Below are positions 28,794 through 38,739 of a stretch of 64,000 bases of DNA, in pieces. The DNA comes from Flavobacterium pectinovorum (lineage in GTDB: Bacteria > Bacteroidota > Bacteroidia > Flavobacteriales > Flavobacteriaceae). The translations under genes and the position numbers were made by a program. Each line of letters begins with the position of its first letter. Within the stretch, counting starts at the first letter, position 1. Under the pieces are notes generated by a model, which searched no databases, was not told the DNA's origin, and worked only from the letters and a program-made list of their open reading frames with translations. Where the stretch lies: the NCBI RefSeq assembly GCF_006438875.1, contig NZ_RCZH01000015.1, forward strand, positions 1 through 64,000. Reading direction: 5' to 3'.

Positions 28794-30200
28794 TTATTTT
28801 GCTACGTTTTGAGTTAGAGTTCCATTTCCAGGGTTTTTTGTGGCACCTTGAGGAAACGGCATGGTCCATAAATGAGATTCCGGCGATAAAGTATAAGTTG
28901 TTCCGCCATCTATTTTTGTGAAACCTACTTTGTAAACACCTTCAGCATTTAAACGACGTGCATCTGTAAAAGGAATGAGCGTTAAAATAAGCTCGTTTCT
29001 TTTTGTTCTTAAAATTGCATTCATTGCCGTAGTAACATCTGCTGCAGTTATATCCTGATAAGAAGCTGGAAGTATGCGTGTTTTGCGTACAGTATTTAAT
29101 ACATCCATTGCTGTACCCAATTGACCTGCACGTGCAAGACATTCCGCTTTAATCAAATAAATTTCAACCGTTGTGATTCCGCCGTAATTAAACATTCCGG
29201 ATAAAGTTCTTCTGTAATACGTTTCAGCGCCAACAGTTCTGATTTTCCAACGGGACAAGAAACGGGCATCTCCGGCTTCAAAACGTTTTGCACGATCTAC
29301 CGGAATACTCATTTCTGTAGATAAACGAGTTGTGGCACCGTGGCGATATGTATAATTCTCAACATAGTCATATCCCATTGGTGAAGGTGTATTTGTATAT
29401 GAATTTGGAATATCAATTACCGCTTTGTTACTGTTATAATACGCTACCCAATTGTATAGTTTATTATTTTCGGCCAAAGCCAAATCAGCGTACTTCAAGG
29501 CTTCTGTATAATTATTCATTTGCAAAAATACGCGGGAATAAAAAGCATATCCCGCTCCTAAATTTGGATGTAAAGCTGTTTGTGAAACCTTTGGTAAATA
29601 AGGTAAAGCATCTTTTACATCAGCCAGAATAAAATCATACATTTCCTGAATGGTAACTTGTTTGCTTGGCGCATTAATATCGGCACTTGTAATTAGTGGC
29701 ACGGATAATTTTGTAGCTGCGGTAGAAGCCACGTAAGTATCTGCGTAGAAATTAACCAAATTATAATAGGACATGGCACGTAGCACTTTTGCTTCTGCCC
29801 AAACTATTCTTTTTTGCTCTTCGGTAGCTTCTGTGGTTTTCAGTGCATTTTCAATAATTAAATTGAATGTTGAAATTCCTGCATATTGTCCGTAGTAAGT
29901 CGTTTCATCTGCCTGATTCAGAGCGATACGATCTGCGGTTTCATCCCAGAAATAATTAGCTTTTGTTAATCGGTAATACGCCAAATCAGCTACGGTTTGA
30001 TATCTGTCATTCAATAGTGTTAATGCCTGCTCAACGTTAACGCTTTGGTTGGTATATTCATCTCTTAAAAAGGCTTCAAAATCTGCCAATGCTGTTGGAA
30101 CTTTAGAGCCTTTTGGTGCATCATCCAAATAATTATCACAAGATGTGAAAGTGATCGCTAATACTAATGTGCATAGAATGCTGTTATATATATTTTTCAT
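28794..30200 (-). CDS. SusD/RagB-family outer-membrane lipoprotein
   Basis: The protein has 468 residues, with a lipoprotein signal ending ITFTSC and then DNYLDDAPKGSKVPTALADF, a usual SusD-like start. TPR-type helices follow (QKRIVWAEAKVLRAMSYYNL is the typical RagB helix). It forms the lid over the SusC channel encoded 17 bp upstream and binds the nutrient outside the cell. The company of thioredoxins and a peptidase, with no glycan enzymes, suggests a peptide rather than a glycan ligand. Confidence 0.88.
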   Translation of the reverse strand: MKNIYNSILCTLVLAITFTSCDNYLDDAPKGSKVPTALADFEAFLRDEYTNQSVNVEQALTLLNDRYQTVADLAYYRLTKANYFWDETADRIALNQADETTYYGQYAGISTFNLIIENALKTTEATEEQKRIVWAEAKVLRAMSYYNLVNFYADTYVASTAATKLSVPLITSADINAPSKQVTIQEMYDFILADVKDALPYLPKVSQTALHPNLGAGYAFYSRVFLQMNNYTEALKYADLALAENNKLYNWVAYYNSNKAVIDIPNSYTNTPSPMGYDYVENYTYRHGATTRLSTEMSIPVDRAKRFEAGDARFLSRWKIRTVGAETYYRRTLSGMFNYGGITTVEIYLIKAECLARAGQLGTAMDVLNTVRKTRILPASYQDITAADVTTAMNAILRTKRNELILTLIPFTDARRLNAEGVYKVGFTKIDGGTTYTLSPESHLWTMPFPQGATKNPGNGTLTQNVAK

Positions 30201-30217
30201 CGTGTAGTCTTTTTAAA

Positions 30218-33200
30218 TTAGAAATTAATATTTACACCAAAAACTAAACTTGGAGATTGAAAGCCATTTAAAAGAAATTTAGCATCTCTGCTTTTAGCCA
30301 CAGTAAAAACATTTTCTGCATTAAGATTAAAGCGAACGTTTTGCAATTTTACTTTTCTAATAAGAGTCGAAGGCATTTGATAAGCCAATGAAATATTACT
30401 TAATCTCACATTTGAAGCATCAAGAATATTGATATCTGCATAAGAATAAATAGTACGGGAATCAGAACTAAATGCCGGATCGTATTCGTAAACTGCACGA
30501 GGTACATTTGTAAATGCTTCGTCTCCTGGTTGTTGCCAACGATTTGCAATATGATTGTTCACGATTCCAATATTTGCTACATAACTGCCCATTGCTGCTG
30601 AGTACTCATTATTTAACATTGGCAAAAAGTTATTTCTGATTTTGTGTCCCAATTCATAAATGAAAAGTGCCGAAAGCGAAAAGTTTTTATAAGCAAAAGA
30701 AGTATGGAATGAACCACTATGTGTTGGTACTGTCGAACCATAATCCTGTATTGCATTTAAGTCTGCCGGATTGTATTTTACCGCAGTTCCGGATGCATCA
30801 TAAACCTGTGGCAAACCTGTATTACTTAGACCTGCCCATTTGTAACCATAAATAGAGTTGAAATTTTTACCCACTCTTGGATATGCCGATGGATAATCTA
30901 ATTGTAAATAATAAACCGGAGCTTCAACATTTACGTACGTAACTTTATTTTTATTATTGGCATACAAAAGAGATGCATCCCAAGAGAAAGAAGGTGTTTT
31001 AACAATTGTACCTCGCAAACTTACTTCAATACCTCTATTGGTCATTTCTCCATTATTAAGTTTATAGGTCGAATATCCCCAGCCTTCTGTTGGAACACCG
31101 GTGCTGCTTGCTAATAAATCTTCTCCTTTTTTATTATAAACATCAAAAGTTCCGCTGAATCTATTGTTGAACATTGCAAAATCTAAACCTATATTGGTCG
31201 TTGTTGTTTTTTCCCAGGATAATTCTGGATTTGGTCTTGAATTAACATAACCCTGATTTCCTCCAACATTTGGATTAGCGCTGTAAGATGCTGTTAAATA
31301 TGGCGCTGAATCCTTGGCAACATTTCCTCCAATACCATAGGAAGCACGAAGTTTAAGCTGGTTTACAAATGAAGATGTAAAAAACTCTTCTTTGTCAATA
31401 TTCCATGCTGCACCGGTAGACCATGTAGGTTTGTTTTGGTATTTATTGTCTGTTCCCCAAAGGTTTGAACGGTCCCAACGCAAACTTCCTGTAAGAGAAT
31501 ATTTTTTGTCGTATGTATAACCTCCTGTTCCATAAAATGAAACATAACGGTTTACCAACTCACGTTGTGCCGAAAAATCATTTTGACTCATATAACCTCC
31601 AAAAAAAGATCCGTAAACTTTTAATAAATCAACCTGATTTACCGGAGTAAAAGATAAAGTCTGATCGTCGTAACCGTAGCGGGTATTATTGCCATATTCT
31701 ATTTTTGAATGACGAATTTCCATACCGGCAATTGCTGTTACATCGTGAACATTATTAAATACTTTATCAAAATTTAATTGCTGACGAAAATTGTAAGCAT
31801 TAGAAAATTGATTCGTTTCTTTTAAGACATCTCCGTATGGCAAATTATAAACAGCTGTATTTGTAGGTGAAATAGTAGCTAAACTATTTACAAGAGATCT
31901 CACATAATAAGAATCTTTATCATTTAAATTAGACGTACGATCTACGCCATATTCATACTGAAACATAGCATTATAAGAAAACGCCGGACTGAATTTAATG
32001 TTTAATTTTGCGAAAGTTCTGTTCAAAAAGTTTTTGCTTTCTATTACATTTCTTCCCAACTCATCCATTGGCGTTATGTCCATACTATACAGACCATAAT
32101 TTTTGATCGATTGCTGTGTATAATTATTATAACGAGAAGCAGCAGTTGAAGTAAAATAACTTCCGTCATTATTAACTAATTGATTGTATGGCTGATATTT
32201 ATAATCTGTTTGCGTAAGTGGATCATAAGTTTGTGTATCACTTTTGCCATAATTTATATAGGTTCCTAAATCAATCGAAAGCCAATTGTTGATTTCAGTT
32301 GAATTTTTAAGATTAATCCCAACAGATTGATTGTCAGAATATCGATCTTCAAATTTATTTCCTTTATAAGTCAAAGAGGCATTAAAAGTATTTGATTCTG
32401 TCGCTTTGCCTATACTTACATTGTGCTGAATAAAGTATTGATCACGTTTTGCATATTTCTCTACATCATCATAATATTTATAACCTTGAGCACCAAGTGC
32501 ATCCAAACGATTATTCATATCTGTTTGCGAAATATTTCCGGCATATCCATTTAACAATGTTTGCATTCCTAAACTTGTAAATGCTGCACTTTGCAATAAT
32601 GAAGTCGCATAAGTACCAGCTCCGGCACCTTGTAAATTAGGATTTCCTGCTGCCCAACCTCTTTCTAAACTAATAATATCAGCAGAGTTAGTAAGGTTTC
32701 CGGTATAATTTCTATAAGGCGTCACGGTTAAATTGCTTGAAAACGAAATATTGGTTTGCCCGGATTTGGCTTTTTTCGTTGTAATTACGACCACGCCATT
32801 TGCCGCACGCGCACCATAAATGGAAGATGCCGCAGCGTCTTTCAAAACCGTAATACTTTCGATATCTTCTAAGTTTAAATTCGGAAGATTTTCTTCTAAA
32901 CTAAAATTTTGATTATATTTTGTGTTTTCTATCGGGAAACCGTCAATAACATACAACGGAGTCGTTAAACCGTTCATAGTAGTCGTTCCACGAATTTTTC
33001 CGTCTTGATATCCAACAATACGTCCTTCTAATATTTTATCTAAACTGCTTAAACGCTGTTCCTGAAAATCTTTTGCTTTTAAACTCGAGAAAGATCCTGT
33101 TGCCTGATCAGCCGAGATATTTTGATATCCTGTAGTCAATACTACTTCGCCCAATTCAAGAGTATCTTCTTTAAGTACAACGTTGATTACGCTTTTACCA

Positions 33201-33796
33201 GCAACTTTTATTTCTTGTCTAATAAATCCCAAGTAAGAAAAAGCTAATGTAGTTTCACTGTTCACGGCAATAATCTCGTAATCACCATTAAAATCAGTCT
33301 GTACTCCTTTTCCCGAACCGTTATCAGAAATTGCTGCGCCAACTAAAGGAACACCTTTTTCATCTGTAACTTTACCTTTTACGATAAAATCCTGCTCAGC
33401 CTTTTTTACTGCAACCGGTTTTTCTTCCGGCGCTTTTTTAGGTGTTAGAATAATATGACTTCCTGAAATTTTGTAATCCGTTCCAGTGTTTTTAAAAATT
33501 GCACTTAAAATGTTTTCCATAGAAACATCATTGAGTCTGATGTCTATTTTTCGATCTAAATCAACGGATCTTACATTGTAAACAAATCGATAATCTGTAG
33601 TGTACTCAATCTTTTCAATTACTTTTCCAACGGTCATATCGCTGGCATTAAATGACATTTTTGCTTTTTGAGAATAGCTTACCCCCGCCTGCATAACTGT
33701 CAAAGTGGTCAATAAAAATAATGTAGTCAATTTCATCTTCAAATCAAATTTCAAAAAAGGCTTGTCGAACCTGATTTTGTTCAATAGTTTTTTCAT
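30218..33796 (-). CDS. SusC/RagA-family TonB-dependent receptor with STN signalling domain
   Basis: The protein has 1192 residues. A signal segment (MKLTTLFLLTTLTVMQAGVSYSQ, preceded by about 20 residues) leads into an STN domain (about 45-115: KMSFNASDMTVGKVIEKIEY). A carboxypeptidase-regulatory-like beta domain (about 138-212), a plug (VIDGFPIENTK; ITVLKDAAASSIYGARAANG) and a 22-strand barrel follow, ending in an aromatic residue. The STN domain marks it as a transducer that contacts the FecR anti-sigma factor encoded upstream, so substrate binding should activate the ECF sigma factor. Energised uptake across the outer membrane with its SusD partner. Confidence 0.92.
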   Translation of the reverse strand: MKKLLNKIRFDKPFLKFDLKMKLTTLFLLTTLTVMQAGVSYSQKAKMSFNASDMTVGKVIEKIEYTTDYRFVYNVRSVDLDRKIDIRLNDVSMENILSAIFKNTGTDYKISGSHIILTPKKAPEEKPVAVKKAEQDFIVKGKVTDEKGVPLVGAAISDNGSGKGVQTDFNGDYEIIAVNSETTLAFSYLGFIRQEIKVAGKSVINVVLKEDTLELGEVVLTTGYQNISADQATGSFSSLKAKDFQEQRLSSLDKILEGRIVGYQDGKIRGTTTMNGLTTPLYVIDGFPIENTKYNQNFSLEENLPNLNLEDIESITVLKDAAASSIYGARAANGVVVITTKKAKSGQTNISFSSNLTVTPYRNYTGNLTNSADIISLERGWAAGNPNLQGAGAGTYATSLLQSAAFTSLGMQTLLNGYAGNISQTDMNNRLDALGAQGYKYYDDVEKYAKRDQYFIQHNVSIGKATESNTFNASLTYKGNKFEDRYSDNQSVGINLKNSTEINNWLSIDLGTYINYGKSDTQTYDPLTQTDYKYQPYNQLVNNDGSYFTSTAASRYNNYTQQSIKNYGLYSMDITPMDELGRNVIESKNFLNRTFAKLNIKFSPAFSYNAMFQYEYGVDRTSNLNDKDSYYVRSLVNSLATISPTNTAVYNLPYGDVLKETNQFSNAYNFRQQLNFDKVFNNVHDVTAIAGMEIRHSKIEYGNNTRYGYDDQTLSFTPVNQVDLLKVYGSFFGGYMSQNDFSAQRELVNRYVSFYGTGGYTYDKKYSLTGSLRWDRSNLWGTDNKYQNKPTWSTGAAWNIDKEEFFTSSFVNQLKLRASYGIGGNVAKDSAPYLTASYSANPNVGGNQGYVNSRPNPELSWEKTTTTNIGLDFAMFNNRFSGTFDVYNKKGEDLLASSTGVPTEGWGYSTYKLNNGEMTNRGIEVSLRGTIVKTPSFSWDASLLYANNKNKVTYVNVEAPVYYLQLDYPSAYPRVGKNFNSIYGYKWAGLSNTGLPQVYDASGTAVKYNPADLNAIQDYGSTVPTHSGSFHTSFAYKNFSLSALFIYELGHKIRNNFLPMLNNEYSAAMGSYVANIGIVNNHIANRWQQPGDEAFTNVPRAVYEYDPAFSSDSRTIYSYADINILDASNVRLSNISLAYQMPSTLIRKVKLQNVRFNLNAENVFTVAKSRDAKFLLNGFQSPSLVFGVNINF

Positions 33797-33850
33797 ACTT
33801 TTAAATGTTTTTAATTGTGGTTGGTTAGTTTACTGATCGCATTTTATCCT

Positions 33851-33878
33851 ACCGGAAAATGTTGGCGCATTTTCCGGT
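33851..33878. terminator. Hairpin between fecR and susC
   Basis: A perfect 11-bp stem (ACCGGAAAATG with CATTTTCCGGT) and a 6-nt loop, with a T-run on the plus-strand side. On the minus strand, where the genes lie, the T-run is on the wrong side, so it may be an attenuator or a processing or stability element in the susC leader. Confidence 0.5.
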
Positions 33879-33959
33879 TCTTTTTTTAATAACGATCCTT
33901 TTTTTCGGACGTTTTTTACATAGGCTTTTGTTTTATTTTAGATTTTAGATTCTTTGTCG

Positions 33960-34013
33960 TACTTTTTCTTTCTTCTTTCTTCTTTCTTCTATTTTCTTTC
34001 TTCTTTCTTCTAT
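33960..34013. repeat. CTT/CTTT-rich polypyrimidine tract
   Basis: Repeated TTCTTCTTTC units directly after the fecR stop codon. A simple-sequence tract prone to slippage; no coding role. Confidence 0.8.
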
Positions 34014-35161
34014 TTAATCGTGATTTGATCTTCATTGATCTTATAATCAATTGCATAACTATCACTAAAATATTTCAGGACTACTTCAATAGGTTCATTA
34101 TCAAAACGGGCGTTGAAAATTTCTTTTCCAAGTGTTTTATTTTTATTGATAAAAGTGACATTATAATGGCGTTCCAGTTTTTTAATAATCGATTCAAAAG
34201 AAGCATTTTTAAACACCAAACTTCCTTGTACCCAAGCCGTATAATAATCTGTATTTACAGCTTCTGTCACAATTTTTTGTTGCCCTCGTATGTTTGAACC
34301 CTTTATTCCGGGTGACAAATACACTTGATTTTCGGTTGTTTTTTTATCTTTATAAAGCGATACTTTTCCTTCGACCAAAACAACATCTGTGCTTATATCT
34401 TCTGTATACGAATTGACATTGAACTTAGTTCCCAAAACCTCCACATTTACTTCTTGCGTATTTACGGTAAACGGATGCGCTTTGTCTTTTGATACTTCAA
34501 AATAAGCTTCTCCGGTTAAATACACCTGTCGGCTTTGATTTTTCAAGAACTGAACGGGATATCGCAATGAAGTTCCGGAGTTCAAATGCACGATAGTTCC
34601 GTCTGATAATTGGACTTCAAACTTTTTTCCGTAGGGAATTTTCAAAGTATTATAAACCAATTTCCCATTTGCATAAGCATTGGAGTAAACCAATCTGTTT
34701 TTCTTTTGTTTTCCAATTATATTACCATCTTTATCTGTTACATTTCGCGTTTCAGAAGTATCAATTGTTTCTGCCGATTCGTTTCCTAATTGAAGCACAA
34801 TTTCATCTTGTCTTGGCACCACGACATTTTCCTTTGGCTGAAATAAATTTGAATTTTTATAGAAATAAAAACTTCCAAAAACGACAATTAAAATGGCTGC
34901 ATATTTATAATACGATGAAAATCTTCTTTTTTGAAAAACATTATTTTCTTTTTTAATTCTCTCTGAAATTTGTTTTCTCACCTCAGTTGAACCAAAACTA
35001 TTCATCGCGAACTCTATGGCATAATTTGTTTTTACAAAATCATTAAAAATAATTTTATTCTCTTCTTCTTTTAGCCATTCTGTCAATTTTTCTATTTCGT
35101 CTTGACTGGCTTGATTCGTGATGAACTTCACTATTAATCGCTCTGACTTTTTCACTGTCAT
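34010..35161 (-). CDS. FecR-type anti-sigma factor
   Basis: Start chosen at 35161 (MTVKKSERLIVKFITNQAS); an upstream in-frame ATG at 35200 would add 13 unlikely residues. The N-terminal cytoplasmic part binds sigma. One membrane helix lies near residue 85 (YYKYAAILIVVFGSFYFY), and the periplasmic FecR domain has the DGTIVHLNSGTSLRYP and REVYLTGEAYFEV-type block. A C-terminal DUF4974-like domain (LVFKNASFESIIKKLERHYN) meets the STN domain of the SusC receptor. It holds the divergently encoded ECF sigma factor inactive until the receptor signals. Confidence 0.9.
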   Translation of the reverse strand: MTVKKSERLIVKFITNQASQDEIEKLTEWLKEEENKIIFNDFVKTNYAIEFAMNSFGSTEVRKQISERIKKENNVFQKRRFSSYYKYAAILIVVFGSFYFYKNSNLFQPKENVVVPRQDEIVLQLGNESAETIDTSETRNVTDKDGNIIGKQKKNRLVYSNAYANGKLVYNTLKIPYGKKFEVQLSDGTIVHLNSGTSLRYPVQFLKNQSRQVYLTGEAYFEVSKDKAHPFTVNTQEVNVEVLGTKFNVNSYTEDISTDVVLVEGKVSLYKDKKTTENQVYLSPGIKGSNIRGQQKIVTEAVNTDYYTAWVQGSLVFKNASFESIIKKLERHYNVTFINKNKTLGKEIFNARFDNEPIEVVLKYFSDSYAIDYKINEDQITIK

Positions 35162-35439
35162 TTTACTCTTTTTTAATATTATTACGAAGCTAAAAAACAA
35201 AACCCTAACAATTTGATAATCTTTTTTTCATTTTGGTGATTTTTTTATTTTTTGAAACCATTTTCTTTCAATATAAAAAATAAAATACTATATTAATTAC
35301 ATAGAACTAATAAACAAATTAATATATCTTTGCGTTTCTAAGTGTTTTTTTATTTGTAATAAAATTCAATAGAAAACTGAAAAAGCTGTCTTTTTTAGCA
35401 AAAAAAAGATCATTTTAAGTCGTAAAAACTATAAATTTA

Positions 35440-35447
35440 TATATTTG
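35440..35447 (+). promoter_or_regulatory. Possible -7 box of the ECF sigma gene
   Basis: TATATTTG matches TAnnTTTG and ends 5 bp before the sigma-factor ATG, which would make the transcript leaderless. No TTG stands at the right distance upstream, so the match may be chance. Confidence 0.3.
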
Positions 35448-35452
35448 TTTCT

Positions 35453-36055
35453 ATGAATAGTGAAGATTTTAACAATAACGTTATATTAATTGAATCTCTG
35501 AAAAACGGAGATGAAAGGGCATATACGTACCTGATCGATACTTACCATCATAAACTTTGCGTATATGCCAACAGCCTTGTAAAAAATATTTACAGTGCCG
35601 AAGATATCGTTCAAAATGTATTTATAAAAGTGTGGGAACAACGTACGAGATTAAAATCTGATCATGCTATAAAAAGCTTTCTTTACAAGTTGGTATACAA
35701 TGAATTTATTGATTTGTACCGAAAAAATCAATCGCTGTTTTCATTAGAAAAATCCTATTACGACACCTTAAATTCAATTGTCCTTGATGATGATTCCGAG
35801 TCTTTGCAACGCGTTATAAATGTGGTAAATAAAGAAATTCAAAACCTTCCTCCAAAATGCAAAGAGGTTTTTATTTTGAGTAAAAAAGAAGGTTTAACTA
35901 ACATTGAAATTGCAGAACATCTTGATGTATCGATAAAAACTGTTGAAGCCCAAATTACCAAAGCATTCTCTATTTTGCGCTCTTTGATGGAAGAAAAAAT
36001 AAAAAATGTCTTGTTTCTTCTTTTTGGAAATAAAAACAAGATAAGATTAAATTGA
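35453..36055 (+). CDS. ECF-type RNA polymerase sigma factor
   Basis: The protein has 200 residues. Region 2 is visible in YHHKLCVYANSLVKNIYSAE followed by DIVQNVFIKVWEQR. Region 4, with its helix-turn-helix, reads LPPKCKEVFILSKKEGLTNI and then EIAEHLDVSIKTVEAQI. Standard length for the FecI-like group of Bacteroidota. It is divergent from fecR with a 290-bp gap and should direct transcription of the fecR-susC-susD-tlpA-tlpA-M16 set once FecR releases it. Confidence 0.92.
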   Translation: MNSEDFNNNVILIESLKNGDERAYTYLIDTYHHKLCVYANSLVKNIYSAEDIVQNVFIKVWEQRTRLKSDHAIKSFLYKLVYNEFIDLYRKNQSLFSLEKSYYDTLNSIVLDDDSESLQRVINVVNKEIQNLPPKCKEVFILSKKEGLTNIEIAEHLDVSIKTVEAQITKAFSILRSLMEEKIKNVLFLLFGNKNKIRLN

Positions 36056-36377
36056 TTGTTTATTCCCTATGTATCTTTTCAAACTTCCAGTCAGTTATTG
36101 TGGCACACTATGTTTTTAAAAACAAGAAAATAAGCAAAATAAGATTATAAGAAGTTTAGGTTCTAAACTTTATAAAAAAACCTAATATCAAAAAGATACT
36201 GGGTTCACCTTCAAAAAACAAACTTTTCAAATTAATCAAAAGTAAGTGTCAACTATTGAAACAATAGAATAATAGTCTTTGGATAATAATGACCTTTTGT
36301 ATTCATTAATTTAAGAATTTAAAAAGTAAAGGTGAAGTTTACTTTAGATCCAAAAGAACCTAAAAGTTTCCTATATC
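36056..36377. other. Convergent intergenic region
   Basis: Between the sigma-factor and LacI gene ends. It contains a small perfect hairpin (AAGTTTAG/CTAAACTT, 36152-36170) but no convincing T-run. Nothing else recognised. Confidence 0.5.
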
Positions 36378-37397
36378 CTATTTCATCAAAGACGATTCAC
36401 GAATAATAAGTTCTGTTTTTAGAATGATTTTTTGAGTTTCATCTGTTACCTGTTTTCTCTGTAAAAGTGGCAACAGCAATTCCATTATCTTAAAGCTAAT
36501 CTCATACAGGGGTTGGGCAACACAACTAATTGAAGTTGGATAAATCTTAAACATATCATTGTCATCAAAGGCTATAATCCCAAGATCTGTTAGCAAAGAA
36601 GAATTTCGTTTCTTAAGAACCTGTAATCCATTTTGTGCAAGATAATTGGTTGCAAAAAAAACCGCATCTAAACCAACATGATTATTCATAAAATCTTCGA
36701 TATAATTATTTTCTTTGAAAATTTCATTGTAAGGAATTTGCAAAATATTTGATTTCATACCATGCTTTGTAATTGCTGTCTCGTAACCAGACAAACGGTC
36801 GTTCATTTGTGTTTGATTTGAAGATGTGGTAATAAATGCAATATTTTTAAATTGATTATTTATTAAATGTGTTGTAGCATCAAAAGAAGCCTGCACATTG
36901 TCAACCACAATAATATTACAATCCAAACCTTCAAAAAACCGATCTAATAAAATCACAGGAATGTTACATTTTATTAAACGTGCAATAGTATCTTTTATTC
37001 CTGGCGAAGGAACAATAATAAAGCCATCAACCTGACTAAAATTAAACAGATCAATCAATTCTTTTGATTTCTCATCGTCGTTTTCATTACTGCAAAAAAT
37101 AACTTTGTATCCTTTTTTATAAGCCAAATCTTCAAAAATTCGGGCTAATTTGGAAAAGAAGTTATTTGAAATATCCTCAACCATAAAAACTAACATTTTT
37201 GATTTTCCCGTTCTAAGACTTTGTGCCATTTGATTGGGACTATAATTGATCAATTTTGCATAGTCCAAAATCTTTTGTGTCAAGACCTCTGAAATGTGTT
37301 TTTCTTTTGCTTTTCCGTTTAAAACAAAAGAAACTGTTGTCACAGAAATCTTCAGTTCATCGGCTATGCTCCGAATAGAAACAGATTTATTTTTCAT
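36378..37397 (-). CDS. LacI-family transcriptional regulator
   Basis: The protein has 339 residues. The N-terminal helix-turn-helix and hinge helix are clear: SIRSIADELKISVTTVSFVL, then LNGKAKEKHISEVLTQKILD and NYSPNQMAQSLRTGKS. The effector domain is periplasmic-binding-like (VDGFIIVPSP; PVILLDRFFEGLD; DLGIIAFDDNDMFKIYP). As the only regulator in the glycan locus, it probably senses a sugar released by the pathway. Candidate operators with an AACGTT core lie upstream of susC at 43563-43572 and 43667-43678. Flavobacterial glycan loci more often use SusR, hybrid two-component or sigma/anti-sigma control. Confidence 0.9.
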   Translation of the reverse strand: MKNKSVSIRSIADELKISVTTVSFVLNGKAKEKHISEVLTQKILDYAKLINYSPNQMAQSLRTGKSKMLVFMVEDISNNFFSKLARIFEDLAYKKGYKVIFCSNENDDEKSKELIDLFNFSQVDGFIIVPSPGIKDTIARLIKCNIPVILLDRFFEGLDCNIIVVDNVQASFDATTHLINNQFKNIAFITTSSNQTQMNDRLSGYETAITKHGMKSNILQIPYNEIFKENNYIEDFMNNHVGLDAVFFATNYLAQNGLQVLKKRNSSLLTDLGIIAFDDNDMFKIYPTSISCVAQPLYEISFKIMELLLPLLQRKQVTDETQKIILKTELIIRESSLMK

Positions 37398-37596
37398 ATA
37401 AAATTCTTTTTTAGATCCTATTTTTTAATATAAGATACTGTAACAATTCCCTTTCAGGAAACGTCCTTCCATCAATTCAGAAGAAAGGGATTTATCATTT
37501 TTGTAAAATATTTTGCGTTTTTTCTTTTGTATTTAAATGTTTGAATCTTTAAACTAAAAGCTTTGTACACGAATAAAGAATTAGTTTAAAACTCAA

Positions 37597-38649
37597 TTAT
37601 TTTATCAGTTCAAATGCAACATGTTTAATATATTTTCTATTATAAGTGTACAATACATGAATTTTTTGATCTGAAGTTTGAATAATGGCCGGATAACTAA
37701 ATTCGCCTTCCAATTGATTTTCCAGATTAAATATTTTTGTCCAATGCACACCATCTTTTGAATATTCTACATCCAGAACATTTCTTCCATTAAACCAGTC
37801 TTTTCCCATTTTCAGCGGATTATTCACCAATAAAAATGATTTATTGGATAGCGTTACGGCGTCAACTCCTGAATTGGAATTTACAACGTTAATACTATCT
37901 GTTCGTTGCCAGGTTTTGCCGTTATCTTCAGACCAGCTTGAGATTAATTTATTATGTCTGCTTCTGGATAAAATCTGAATTTCTTTTTCAGAATGAACGA
38001 GAAAAGTAGGCTGAATAATATCAAAATTTTTCTTATCCTGAATATCGGTACTGGTCCAGCTATCTGTTGCCTCTGTATAAGTTTCTATAAAAACGCGCCA
38101 TTTGTTATCGTCGATACTTTCGGTACTGCTTCCGCATAAAATAATTCCGGGACTAGTTTCGATTGGTTTATTTCGAATAGGACCTAATATTCCTTTCGGA
38201 AGATATTTAGGATTGCTCCAAGTGTTTCCGTTATCTTTTGAAACAATCATGGCACCAAACCATTCTCGCGGATTTTTGCCCACTTTATAAAACAAATATA
38301 AGTTTTGGCTTTTGCTTTTAAATAAAACCGGATTCCAGCATGGCAATGTATCGCCCTCTTTTATCAACGGTTCGATAAGCTTTTTTGGCGCAGACCATTT
38401 TTTTTCTTTATAAGATGAAACATAAATACTGACATCTTTAGCGCCTTCAAATTTTCCGCCAAACCAGGCTGCTAAAAGCATATTAGGTTCTAATTCAACC
38501 AATGTCGATGCGTGGCTTGCGGCTGTAACCGGATTTTCGACAATATAATTTTGAGTAATATTAATTGCTTTTGATTCTTTTTTTAATAATGTACAAGAAA
38601 TAAAAAGTATCATTAATAAAACAAATGAGTAATAGCTTTTGTAATTCAT
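37597..38649 (-). CDS. Seven-bladed BNR propeller lipoprotein, sialidase-like (BNR_2)
   Basis: The protein has 350 residues; the signal peptide ends in LFISC, a lipobox. Three Asp-box repeats are visible (SKDNGNTWSNP, SEDNGKTWQRT, SKDGVHWTKI). The N-terminal AASHASTLVELEPNMLLAAW and the CWNPVLF and GPIRNKPIE blocks are typical of the BNR_2 branch. I do not see the FRIP motif of classical GH33 sialidases, so the substrate may not be sialic acid; related propellers act on rhamnose or uronic linkages. In an N-glycan locus sialic acid remains a sensible guess. It is separated from susD by a terminator and may have its own promoter. Confidence 0.7.
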   Translation of the reverse strand: MNYKSYYSFVLLMILFISCTLLKKESKAINITQNYIVENPVTAASHASTLVELEPNMLLAAWFGGKFEGAKDVSIYVSSYKEKKWSAPKKLIEPLIKEGDTLPCWNPVLFKSKSQNLYLFYKVGKNPREWFGAMIVSKDNGNTWSNPKYLPKGILGPIRNKPIETSPGIILCGSSTESIDDNKWRVFIETYTEATDSWTSTDIQDKKNFDIIQPTFLVHSEKEIQILSRSRHNKLISSWSEDNGKTWQRTDSINVVNSNSGVDAVTLSNKSFLLVNNPLKMGKDWFNGRNVLDVEYSKDGVHWTKIFNLENQLEGEFSYPAIIQTSDQKIHVLYTYNRKYIKHVAFELIK

Positions 38650-38670
38650 AATCAGATTATTATATATAGA

Positions 38671-38694
38671 AAAAGGAGAGTTACCTCTCCTTTT
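38671..38694 (-). terminator. Terminator after the SusCD operon
   Basis: A perfect 10-bp stem (AAAAGGAGAG with CTCTCCTTTT) with a 4-nt loop, T-rich on the minus-strand exit. It lies between the susD stop and the BNR propeller gene. Confidence 0.8.
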
Positions 38695-38739
38695 TCATTT
38701 TTTGAGTAAAGAATGCGTGGGTCTTTACTCACCAAATAA

